From NCBI GenBank assembly GCA_032821775.1, contig JAVLRN010000005.1, positions 372,001-436,000 of the forward strand: 64,000 nt of DNA. The letters are read 5' to 3'. Shown here in pieces: positions 1 through 8,497 of the stretch. This DNA is from Sanguinoderma infundibulare (Eukaryota > Basidiomycota > Agaricomycetes > Polyporales > Polyporaceae). Position 1 is the stretch's first letter; the number at the start of each line of letters is the position of its first letter. The position numbers and the translations under genes were made by a program. The notes beneath the pieces are model-generated. The model was not told where the DNA came from, made no database searches, and saw only the letters and a program-made list of their open reading frames with translations.

Positions 1-2043
1 ATTACCTTCGCGAACTGGTACATTCCGCTCCCTTACAGACCGTCATGGTGCGACTGGCTGTTCAACTGGAGGAGGTTGCGGTGGCAGAGGGTGTTGCACT
101 ACTGGTACATCTCCTCCGCGCTGTGTGCGAGGTTGAGGAGGTACAGGGGGTACAGCCGGAGCTGGTGCATGCGCTGGGCCTTGTGCATTTCCCTTGCCCT
201 TTGTGAAAGGTTTTCTGGGAGGACGACGTTGCTTTTCATCGTCATCAGGGAGTAAAGAAGGAGTAGTTGCCTGGTCTGCAGGTTCAACTGGTTTGGGCAC
301 ACTCTGCTGCCCATGTCGCTTCTTTTCATGTGTGCATTTCGGAAACAAACTTTCGTCAAATAGCGCTTGAGCAGCTGTGAAGATGACATTGTTTGGTGAG
401 CGCATGAACTTATGATTGTGGTTACCGGCACCGACACCAAGATAAATCATCAGCTCAGATTTGGGTGATAATTTATTCTTGTGGACTTCGGGGGGCAAAA
501 AGACATATGCACCACAACCGAATACACGTAGGTGACTGATGTCTGGCTTGGTACCATTCAAAAGTTCATAAGGTGTCCGCCATTCAAGGCGACGAATAGA
601 GGTCCTGTTGTACAGGTGCGCTGCATGTTCGAAGGAGAATTCCCACCAAGATTGAGGGATGCAGGCATCATGCCGCATGGCCTCGCTCTTGTCCATGAGC
701 GTACGAATGATTCACTCAGCGCGGCCATTCTGTTGATGAATATGAGGCGCACTAGGGATGATCTCGATGCCTCTATCTTTGAGCATGTTGTTAAAGGCGT
801 GTGATTTGAGTTCGCCTCCAGAATCTGATTTCCACTTGATTACTTTCACATTGAACTGTATCTCGACATATGAGAACCATTGTCGTGTGGCCTGCAGTGC
901 ATTGTCTTTGGTGCGAATGCAAATTGCCCACACATATGATGAGTAGTCATCATAGAGTAGGATAGCATGCTGGTACTTGTGGTACGACAGCACAGGGAAA
1001 GATTTCAGATCAACATGGATCAGCTCAAAAGGTCGGGATGCACGCCGATTGTCAATCGGGTGAGATTGCGATGGCATTTTGCCTTCAGCACATCCATGGC
1101 AAATTGAGTCCTTTTTGGGAGTCTCGACCATCGGACACTTCTCAGTGTGTTTCCGAAGATGTCTCAACACATCGTCTGAAGGATGACCTAAGCGACGGTG
1201 GAGAGTTTCATGATTTACGCCTTTCAGCGCAACCATGTTTCGCGCCTGTACAGGCTGTGCATAAATGACATAAATTGTATCACCAACATTGTGCAGTTCA
1301 AAAGAAACAACACGTTCATTATTGCAGTAGAGTGAGATTTTGGCAGTAGTAGCACGCGCCGACATCCCGTCTCGCAGAAGAGCACCCATAGAAATGAGTT
1401 TATTGGTGAGATTAGGAACAAAGGTAACATTTTTCAGCCTTAACGTTCCACCTGTTTCCAGTAATAGGAAAACAGTGCCTTCGCCAGTCATATAAGTTAC
1501 GCCATCAGCAGTATTGAGTGGTAGTTTGGTCTTGTAGTAGCGGAAATCAGCAAAATCACTCATAGAATAAGTGAAGTGCATGGACACTCCTGAGTCGAGC
1601 ATCCAAAGGTCGTTGTTAACAACTGATTTCGCTTTCCCCTTACATTTTGTGCACGCTGCATATGTGGAGCGGTGAATACATTTATTATCATCTGTAGCCA
1701 CTTGTAATACAGGTGTAGCTACAGGTATGCGCGATGATACTATACGATGAGAGGATCTTGCGACACTAGTCACTGCCAGTTGAGGTGTGCAGTCAGCATA
1801 CAACTCATGGTGTAGTGGGGAAGGGACTGACTATTGACGATCGAAGAACTCCTCGGCGTCGTCGTCCTGCTCATCTTCACTGCTGAGCCCGAGGGACACG
1901 GTGTCCTCCATGTCCACATCCTCAGCGACTGCGCCTATGCGCTCCCTGAGGTGCGGCCTGATGTGCTCCCTGAGGGTGCGCCGGCGGCGCTTGGGCTCGC
2001 GGTGATGCGCACCCGACGCTTCTGGCCGCGGAAGTCGACGTGA
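1..2043 (-). pseudogene. broken copia pol: protease, integrase, start of RT linker
   Basis: One frame (minus) runs from about 2043 to the left edge. In order it shows an acidic Asp/Glu-rich linker, a protease active site (WMLDSG, about 1600), the GAG-pre-integrase zinc finger (HRRLGH with CHGC, 1190-1060) and the integrase core with Asp in HVDL, Asp in SDSGGE and Glu in NGRAE. The integrase C-terminal PYELLNGTKPDISHLRVFG block follows at about 590-520, then a Pro-rich linker toward reverse transcriptase. In-frame stops occur at 1831-1833 (TAG), 712-714 (TGA, just after the catalytic Glu) and 43-45 (TGA). The frame is otherwise preserved through them, so decay is by point mutation. The polyprotein cannot be made as one chain. 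Confidence 0.88.
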
Positions 2044-2933
2044 CTACCCCTTCCAGACAGTGCACCACATGACGGTGCGGGGGTTCCCGAGTCGCCGATG
2101 GCATCGGGGGTCGCGTGGCGTGCCGACCCTACGGCATGAGGTGAAGGCCTGGAACGCCGATGATCCCCGTCACCGGCGCGACTTCTCCAATCAGTCCGAG
2201 TTGGCAGCCACAGCGAGCCGGCCCGACTGTCTGCGCCATGCGCGTGGTGGCGCAGCGGCGGGCCACAAGTTAAGTCGTTCACCATCTTTGCAGTCGCGTC
2301 ACGTGACTGGCTGCAGATTGTCTCTCACTAGTTGGTCTCGGTGACAGGTACCGGCCATGACTCCCGACTGCGACCGCTGACGACTAACGACATCACGCGA
2401 CCATGCGACGACAAGCCGAGCTGACCCCAAGTCGCATGACTGGTCGCGACCACGCAGTGGTCGCTGATGTTCCGATGGGTTTCCGACACAGGTTGTCGTG
2501 GGCGCTCATCGCCGCAAGGCAGTCTAGGCTATAGTCGTCGTGCGTAGTTACAGGCAGGATGTACTTAACTCAGTCGACCGCCGCTTAGGGCACACAATCT
2601 TCGACCCCCACCTTTTACCTCTCATTTCTCCGATGAGCAAGTGCGACTCGACATCGTCCTCTGTTGGGTGTAGCTAGCGACTGCAATTGCGACTTGCGAC
2701 AGCGACAGCGACCCCGACTACGACTTTTGCAACAGCGACTCACTGCACGACCCCGTCGCGGCTTTCACCCTCCAGCTTCGTTTGACTTTCCTTTCTTCTC
2801 CCCGGCACTGGTTACGATCACGACCAAAGGGAACCCGAGACTGTACTCGCCCTCCACACCGGTGATGTTGCTCCGACCTCGCCTCCCTCAGCCCTCGGTC
2901 ATCCTGACTGTTCACAGGCCCTGGGATAGTGTA
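2044..2933 (-). other. degenerate gag-pol linker of the copia element
   Basis: About 890 bp between the gag stop and the readable pol frame have no continuous frame on the minus strand. The sequence is unusually rich in CGAC/GTCG and GCGACAG words (for example 2680-2760) and reads unlike the flanking element coding sequence. It could be a degraded linker or a small nested insertion; I cannot tell which. Confidence 0.4.
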
Positions 2934-4220
2934 TCAGCGGTCCTCGCGGTCCGTGTCCTCATCGCTGTGCACCTCGACGATCTGCGCGCTGCTGGGGCCC
3001 GTGAAGGGCGTTGGGCTGCACGATACGTCCGGGCTGGTGCGGCGGGAGTCCACGCTGAACGTTGCAGAGGATTCCAGCGATGAGCATGTTGAGGGTGACT
3101 CGGTCCTCGGCGTTGGGACGGGGTCCTTGAGGGCATCCTCGTTGATGCGGCTGTACTGGCCGCTGGCCATGACGAGCACCTCGAGCATCTTGATGTGCTC
3201 GATGGTCGGCTCCACGCCTAACTGCGTTGTGAGGGCGAACGCACGCGTGAGCGCAGGGTACTGGTGGTTGGGGCCAGTCTCCACGCGGACAGGCTTGTGC
3301 AGGAGCGCACGTGGGTCCTCCAAGTGTGGCAGCGTGCCCTTGGTGATGGTGGGGAGTTCAGCGACGTGCGCGATGTGGACATGCTGGTGCGCACCTTGGT
3401 GCTGCTGGAAACGGCCGCGTCCTCCACGCCGACCACGATGGCCTTGGCCTTGCTGCTGCTGCCCCTGAGGGTGCTGCTGCTGGTGCTGCTGCCCATGCAG
3501 GCACTGCTGCTGCTGCTGCTGCCCTTGCGGGCGCTGCTGCTGGTGGAAGGTAGGGTCTTGCAGCTTGCGCTTGACCGCTGAGATCTTGTTCGCGCTGTCA
3601 CGCGGCTTCTGCTGGTGGCGCCCCTGGCACTGCTCCCAGTGCATGATTACACAGTTGCGCACCTCATCGAAGGTCACCTGGTGGACAGCAGGGTTCGCCG
3701 CTGTGCCAGTGATTCCCGAGATGTAGACCTGGATAACGGGGTCCATTGCCGGCGGGAGCTTCGAGAGGAGGATCATCCCCTTGATGTGCTCAGCGATGGT
3801 GAACTCGTTGGTCTCGAGGGTTTGGAAGTGAGCACGGAGCTTGTCCATCGCTGGGATGGGGTTGCCATCAGCAGGGATGGTGATGCCCATGGTGGCGCGG
3901 AAGTCCTGGTAGATGACCAGGATGCCGGGCTTGCTGTAGGTGTCCTTGAGGTGGTCCCAGACCTCCTTGGCGGTGGTCTTGGACTCGATCGCGATGCCGA
4001 TGGCGTCATTGACATAGAGACAGATGTTGCCTCGAGCAGAGGAGTCGTCCTCATCCCACTTGTCAATCTTGTCCTGATCGGCAGTGGTAGCGGGCTTAGT
4101 CCTAGTCATCGGTTTGACCCAACAACTCTTGGACTGGAGGAAAGCCTGCATTTTCGGCGCCCATACAAGGTAGTTGGGGCTGGTGAGGAGAGGAACAGCG
4201 TTGACAAGGTCCTTTGACAT
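2934..4220 (-). CDS. copia Gag polyprotein (UBN2-type)
   Basis: An intact 428-residue frame starts at the ATG at 4220. Its N-terminus (LTSPNYLVWAPKMQAFL, about residues 10-27) and the VWDHLKDTYSKPG segment near residue 87 are typical of fungal copia Gag (UBN2/retrotran_gag family), which forms the virus-like particle around element RNA. Residues about 200-275 are very rich in Gln and His, coded by imperfect CAG/CTG repeats at 3451-3545, followed by a short Arg/Gly stretch (RGRRGGRGR). I see no CCHC zinc knuckle, so RNA binding may rest on the basic Gly/Arg stretch. The C-terminal 130 residues are Ser/Pro/Thr-rich with an acidic end. Gag ends in a different frame from pol. It is the only undamaged frame of the element. 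Confidence 0.88.
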   Translation of the reverse strand: MSKDLVNAVPLLTSPNYLVWAPKMQAFLQSKSCWVKPMTRTKPATTADQDKIDKWDEDDSSARGNICLYVNDAIGIAIESKTTAKEVWDHLKDTYSKPGILVIYQDFRATMGITIPADGNPIPAMDKLRAHFQTLETNEFTIAEHIKGMILLSKLPPAMDPVIQVYISGITGTAANPAVHQVTFDEVRNCVIMHWEQCQGRHQQKPRDSANKISAVKRKLQDPTFHQQQRPQGQQQQQQCLHGQQHQQQHPQGQQQQGQGHRGRRGGRGRFQQHQGAHQHVHIAHVAELPTITKGTLPHLEDPRALLHKPVRVETGPNHQYPALTRAFALTTQLGVEPTIEHIKMLEVLVMASGQYSRINEDALKDPVPTPRTESPSTCSSLESSATFSVDSRRTSPDVSCSPTPFTGPSSAQIVEVHSDEDTDREDR

Positions 4221-4552
4221 GGCGATCGATAAGATGGTTTGAAGTCTGGACAGAAGAGACTAGTTAGTCATCATTCTGAACGACAACCAAAGAGAAGAGA
4301 GGAATGCCGGAAGCATATACCGGCATAGGTTCCCCCTCTTATGGCATTGGCAGGCAGCAATAACAAAGATCGCGCCACATCCAAGCCACCAACATGTGTG
4401 GCCGGCAGTGTATGGTCGCGCCTGATCCAACACATGGATAGTCTGCCATAACAGTGACAAGGGATAGATGACAAATGTGTAAAAACACCAGGTGAGCTGG
4501 TGAGGAGTGGAATGCAGCCAGCAGCGAGCGGCACATTATCCACAACGTTGAC
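4221..4552 (-). other. untranslated leader of the copia element
   Basis: This 332-bp stretch lies between the primer-binding site and the gag start codon. No conserved open frame is visible. It would form part of the genomic RNA leader, where packaging signals usually lie, but I cannot identify one. Confidence 0.5.
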
Positions 4553-4566
4553 CAGGGCTCATAACC
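4553..4566 (-). other. primer-binding site for an initiator-tRNA-Met half molecule
   Basis: The plus strand reads CAGGGCTCATAACC and ends exactly where the LTR begins. These 14 bases equal the anticodon arm of eukaryotic initiator tRNA-Met (anticodon CAT), so the element's RNA is complementary to it. Drosophila copia is known to prime from an internal cut in initiator tRNA-Met rather than from the tRNA 3' end. Position and orientation fit that mode: a primer ending at 4566 would be extended directly into the LTR. Confidence 0.75.
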
Positions 4567-4923
4567 TGTTGAGCACAGTGGGGGTTGCCCACTGTGGGGT
4601 GCAACTAGACGCAGCAGTCACACATACTCACCTGGCTAGATAGGTAGAGAGGCTGTAGAGGCTAGTGAGCAGAAGAGCAGAAGAACTCTTGTTCTTTATT
4701 AGGGCCAATGGGGGCCACATATATATACTACAGAGCGTACTGCATTACTAAGGCTATACAGTACAAGACATGCCATACCGGGATACAAGGTGTGGCATCA
4801 CATGAGATGATCATGTGGGGCGGCTATACAGCACCTGTGCAATGGATGTGATATCGGGCTGTTCCGATATCCAAATACACAGCCATGCCGTGCAACGCTA
4901 TGCTCGGCTATGCGCGTTCAACA
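4567..4923 (-). repeat. 5' long terminal repeat of the copia element
   Basis: This 357-bp segment begins TGTTGA and ends TCAACA on the plus strand, a perfect 6-bp terminal inverted repeat with the TG...CA ends expected of an LTR. Its inner edge touches a primer-binding site at 4553-4566, which fixes the left boundary. The right boundary rests only on the inverted repeat, because the partner LTR is outside the window. A CCAAT box and a TATA tract lie inside it. Confidence 0.8.
4719..4728 (-). promoter_or_regulatory. LTR TATA box
   Basis: An alternating AT tract (atatatata) lies within the LTR about 150 bp from its inner edge, with a CCAAT motif nearby at 4705-4709. It is placed to start leftward transcription of the element. 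Confidence 0.5.
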
Positions 4924-5097
4924 CAAGCATGACATTATTGTTAGGGTGCAGTAATCATGCTTACTCATCCTTCAGGAGTTGGTCCCTGAACTGCCATAAG
5001 ACCCCTCAATGTTGAGTGCATAGCATGCAATGCCATAGACATGGGGCTACAGTTACACTAATCTACACTAATAAACTAGTGTCTCTAACTGAACCAA

Positions 5098-5170
5098 GAC
5101 CAGATAGCTCAGTGGTTAGAGCATCTGGGTGCATACCAGAAGGTCCTGGGTTCAATCCCTAGTCTGGTCA
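5098..5170 (+). tRNA. tRNA-like gene, predicted anticodon GCA (Cys)
   Basis: A complete 73-nt cloverleaf can be drawn. The acceptor stem is 7 bp (GACCAGA/TCTGGTC), the D stem 4 bp (GCTC/GAGC), the anticodon stem 5 bp (TCTGG/CCAGA), the variable loop 5 nt, and the T stem CTGGG/CCTAG has loop TTCAATC. A discriminator A is at 5170 and a TTTT terminator follows. Both internal promoter boxes are present (TAGCTCAGTGG and GGTTCAATCCC). The anticodon loop GTGCATA puts GCA at 34-36, which would decode cysteine, but base 37 is T where a purine is nearly universal. CAT is one base off-register, so a mutated tRNA-Met or a tRNA-derived SINE head are alternatives. No intron is seen. Confidence 0.7.
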
Positions 5171-5867
5171 CTTTTCCACCTTTAATAGTTATATCACTAG
5201 AATTTACAGAATTTGCATCCAGATCCAGAGTGCCGTTGAGTGCTTCGGGATAGCATTTCCGTCGCGATGGGGCAGAATTCTAGAGATTAGATGTACCGAT
5301 TGACTTTGGGACGTTATTGGTTGTTGTATTACTCAAATGCTGGCGCCAGCGACCGTTCTCGGAGTCGTTGTGTGCATACCCTGTGAATGAGGCAGATACG
5401 ACAAGGTTATCTCATGGGATGTAAGGATGCGATGCAAGGATGAAGGAGACACGTTACCGCACTACAAGTAGAAAGCTTGACAACCTGAGACTGTAGACCG
5501 GACTCGCGCCACAGTGATCGCAGTGCGACAGTACTAGAGGCACAACACAACATGACCGGGAACAACCTCTGCAGCATGACAACTTATCACGAATGCTTTC
5601 CGAGATCCCCGGCGACTCGCTATTGTGCCACAACGCGCGACGCCCACGAGTCGGACGCTGGAACGACGAACGGAGTGGGCTGGAGAATGGAGCGCCATTT
5701 CCTCTCCCCTCGCGCGAGTGCGTTGCTACAACGTCCCAGAACAACACGACGGACGCAAGCGCCCAGTGAAGTTCAAAAAGGAGGAGGCAGCTATGAGCAC
5801 TCAAATTGCAGTCGAGCAAGTCTCGCAACACACCTATTTCCATTGATACCCCTCGTCCACGCCCGCG
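5171..5867. other. intergenic region, no gene seen
   Basis: About 700 bp from the tRNA-like gene to the Kre9-like start codon. Open frames here are short or overlap the next gene's first exon out of frame. It presumably holds the next gene's promoter, but I see no clear TATA box. Confidence 0.5.
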
Positions 5868-7098
5868 ATGTATGCCGCCACGACCCTCATACGTCTACTG
5901 TCGCTATTCGGTGTTGCCGTCCAGCATGTGGCGGCAGACGGACCTTCCATCCTCTACCCCAACGCGAGTTCCATCTGGTTCACGGGCTTTACGCACAACG
6001 TGACTTGGTACGTATTCCTAGGACGTGAGGTAGAGAGCGGTTAGTGAGACGATGTACATTACAGGGACACGTCGGCTTTGCCTGTTGATGCAGCAAGCGC
6101 GATAATCAGACTATTCAAGAACGGCCTTGATACTTACGGTACGTACCGTCCAAGAAACTGACATAGACGTTTCTGACAAGATGGCTCGTAGTGATCCTCG
6201 CCGAGGACTTCGACCTCATGCGTGGCCGCGTTGAAGTGCGCGTTCCAAGGGTCACGAAAGGCGTAGACTACGAGATCAGAAGTGAGTTCGCCGACGCCTT
6301 CCGGTGCAAAGTTAGCCACTCACAATCATGCTAGTGTTCCTCAACGAGTCGTGTCCGATGATGAGCACCGCCCACAGTCTAGAGATAACTTCCACGACCG
6401 GTACCATCTCGACAGCCTCCTCGGACCTCAACGTAACAGCCACCTCCACGCCCTCCAAAGCGACAGGTGCATCCGCCACAATCACCGACAGCACGACGCC
6501 CGTATCCTCAACCTCCACCTCCACCTCCACCTCCACGACTACTACCGCAAACCCCCCAGCAGCGCTCACCGGCGTCAACTCGAGCACGGCACCCGCATGC
6601 ACGCATTCCTCCAACGCTACGAGCACTTCGTCCACCACGGTGCCCACCGACTTGTTATCCAGCACCACCACAATGTCCGCCATCACGACCACGTTGACGA
6701 CCTCCGCCACAGCGACCGGTTCGGACGCGAACTGCGACCCGGACTGTGACTCGGACGAGAGAAATACAGGGCTCGACGATACGACAACCAACACGGCAGC
6801 CAATTCGGGCGTGAGCGCAGCGAGCGCTGTGACCGGTTCGGCGACGGACTCGAGCAGCGCTGCTGCACCAAGTTCCACGGGCAACGCCCCGAATTCGTCG
6901 GATGGCTCCGCGATGGTCTTCGTCAGCGCGCCATTCGCAATTGAGGAGCGGCCAGAGGAGGTCCGGGGCACGGCGGGGAATGATACGGAGCGGGATGGCA
7001 ATAGCACGGCGGTGAACGGCACACCGATCTTGCCGCGGCACACACCCAGAATGCTGATGGGTCGGTATTGGCGTGGACGCGGCGCGAATGTGAATTAG
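5868..7098 (+). CDS. secreted Ser/Thr-rich protein with Kre9/Knh1-like N-terminal domain
   Basis: Four exons (5868-6007, 6065-6138, 6192-6281, 6335-7098) join to 355 residues. The ATG at 5868 opens a signal peptide (LIRLLSLFGVAVQ) with likely cleavage near residue 22. The next 75 residues follow the Kre9/Knh1-like pattern: SILYPNASSIWFTGFTHNVTW, then VILAEDFDLMRGRVEVRVP, then YEIRMFLNES. Kre9/Knh1 proteins act in beta-1,6-glucan and cell-wall assembly; many Agaricomycete members are secreted or GPI-anchored. The remaining 250 residues are mostly Ser, Thr, Ala and Asn, suited to O-glycosylation, including an ST run coded by a CTCCAC hexamer repeat near 6505-6535. No hydrophobic C-terminal tail is present (it ends RGRGANVN), so it is probably soluble or wall-trapped. 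The family assignment rests on the N-terminal pattern only. Confidence 0.75.
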
Positions 7099-7202
7099 CG
7101 TAGACATTTACGGCGAAAACACGTACCAGATAGACTCAATTCCATCCCTCAATTCGACTTGGACCTCGGTAGAAGCGCATTTATTGAACGTATGGTATGG
7201 AT

Positions 7203-8250
7203 CTACGATGGTTGGATAGCCGAGGGCGTGCGGAACGCCGTACGAACTTGGCTCTGGACACGGCGTTCCCAGGCGACGAGGTTCACGCGCCGGGTGACCT
7301 CGAAGCGGAGAGTGTGGTCCTTGGAGTGCAGGATGCAGTGGAGGTACGCAAACACGAGCGCGTCCAGCGCTGTAGGGGAGCTACACGAGAAATGAGCGGC
7401 GACAAGCCAGCGAAGAAATCATGCAGGCTTACGACGAGCCAAGGAACCACTTGTCGGTGCTCAGCCGTTCGGACAAGGACGCAATCGCGTCCTTGTACTG
7501 CTGCTCGATGGCCTCCACGTCGACGTGCTTTCCGTAAGGAGGGAAGATGGAGCTGATACCGAAGAGCGGCGCAGGCGGATGCGTCAAGACGGCCTCTAAT
7601 GGGCGGGGCTTGTTCTGGTACGGCGACAGCAGGTTGAGCAAGGATGTCGAAGAGGGCTGGCCGAGGGTCTGGACACGAAACCACTAAGCCGACGAATATG
7701 CGGCGCGAGGAGATCGAGACCAAAAGCGTACCAGAGCAGCGTGCACGTTGCCTTCCAAAAGCGCGACCCACGCGCGACTTTCATCCTTCGCCGCCTGGTC
7801 CGCGTACCCCTCTAGCTCGTCGAGAGCACCGACCTGCCCGTCGACCCACTCCGGAATCAGGTGCGCGGGGAGGAGCTCGCCTTCGCCGTCGTCCGAAGCC
7901 TTGACTGCGTCTGATGCGCCGGGCAGCGTCTTGAGCGGGACGTGGAGGTTCGGAAGCCGCGCATCCAGTGCGCCGTCAACTGAGACGTCCCAGCGAACTG
8001 TCACGTCCGACAGACCGCGGAGGGCGAGGTAAGCTTGCCATTTGAGACATTCGACGTCGCTGCTGAGCACATCCGCGTTAGGACTCCAGGGAATGTGTAT
8101 CCAAAGTGTGGGCGAGGTAACTCTGCGGGCCTTATGTGGAGACTGTATGTCCGGGTGGGTATAGAGGGGAAAGAGGGCGAAGAGGCGGCGGAGGGGAGGA
8201 GGGAGGGAGACGGACAGTGGACTGGCCATGGTGCTCAGCGAGGATGGCAA
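7203..8250 (-). CDS. SAM37: SAM37/metaxin, subunit of the mitochondrial sorting and assembly machinery
   Basis: Three exons (8250-7732, 7668-7433, 7380-7203) give 310 residues, the normal size for fungal metaxins. The N-terminal Tom37/metaxin domain is clear (LFALFPLYTHPDI near residue 30, then LSSDVECLKWQAYLALRGL near 65). The GST-like C-terminal part shows LSTDKWFLGSS, LDALVFAYLHCILHS and RRVNLVAWERRV. SAM37 works at the mitochondrial outer membrane, releasing newly folded beta-barrel proteins from the SAM complex. A second start seven codons downstream (8229) is possible. The second exon has two in-frame acceptors, at 7683 or 7668; I prefer 7668 because it restores better family similarity. 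It is divergently transcribed from VPS54 across 247 bp. Confidence 0.88.
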
Positions 8251-8497
8251 GCGCCTGCGAGAGTGGACGAGCTGTTACGTAAGCGCCCTATGACTGAATG
8301 GTGCCCTGGAGGCGCCCATAGATGCGCTGGTGGGACCCTGCGGCTCAGAGTCCGAGACAGCTCTCGCATCCCTTCCTCCTCTGACGACGACCTGCTCGAC
8401 TTCATGCAACTCTGAGAGCTGCTGTGCACGCTCGTCTGTACTTGTATCCTCTGCAAATCGTTCAGTCTCGTGCTGGGGCCGGCCGCCTTCTTGATCC
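8251..8497. promoter_or_regulatory. shared divergent promoter region SAM37/VPS54
   Basis: These 247 bp separate the start codons of two divergent genes and must hold both promoters and 5' UTRs. I see no TATA box in either direction. Confidence 0.55.

Larger units (their letters stand above)
1..4923 (-). mobile_element. Ty1/copia LTR retrotransposon, 5' part, decayed
   Basis: Read on the minus strand from right to left, the order is LTR (4923-4567), primer-binding site (4566-4553), untranslated leader, gag (4220-2934), a degenerate linker, then protease, integrase zinc finger and integrase core running off the left edge. Protease then integrase, before any reverse transcriptase, is the Ty1/copia (Pseudoviridae-type) order and excludes Ty3/gypsy. 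Reverse transcriptase, RNase H and the 3' LTR must lie to the left of the window. The pol frame carries at least three stop codons, so this copy is not autonomous. Target-site duplications cannot be checked because only one end is present. Confidence 0.93.

Noticed and set aside
6312..7043. 243-codon antisense frame opposite the Kre9-like gene
   Set aside because: Shadow of the Ser/Thr-rich coding strand (Val/Glu-rich mirror); the sense strand has signal peptide and splice logic.
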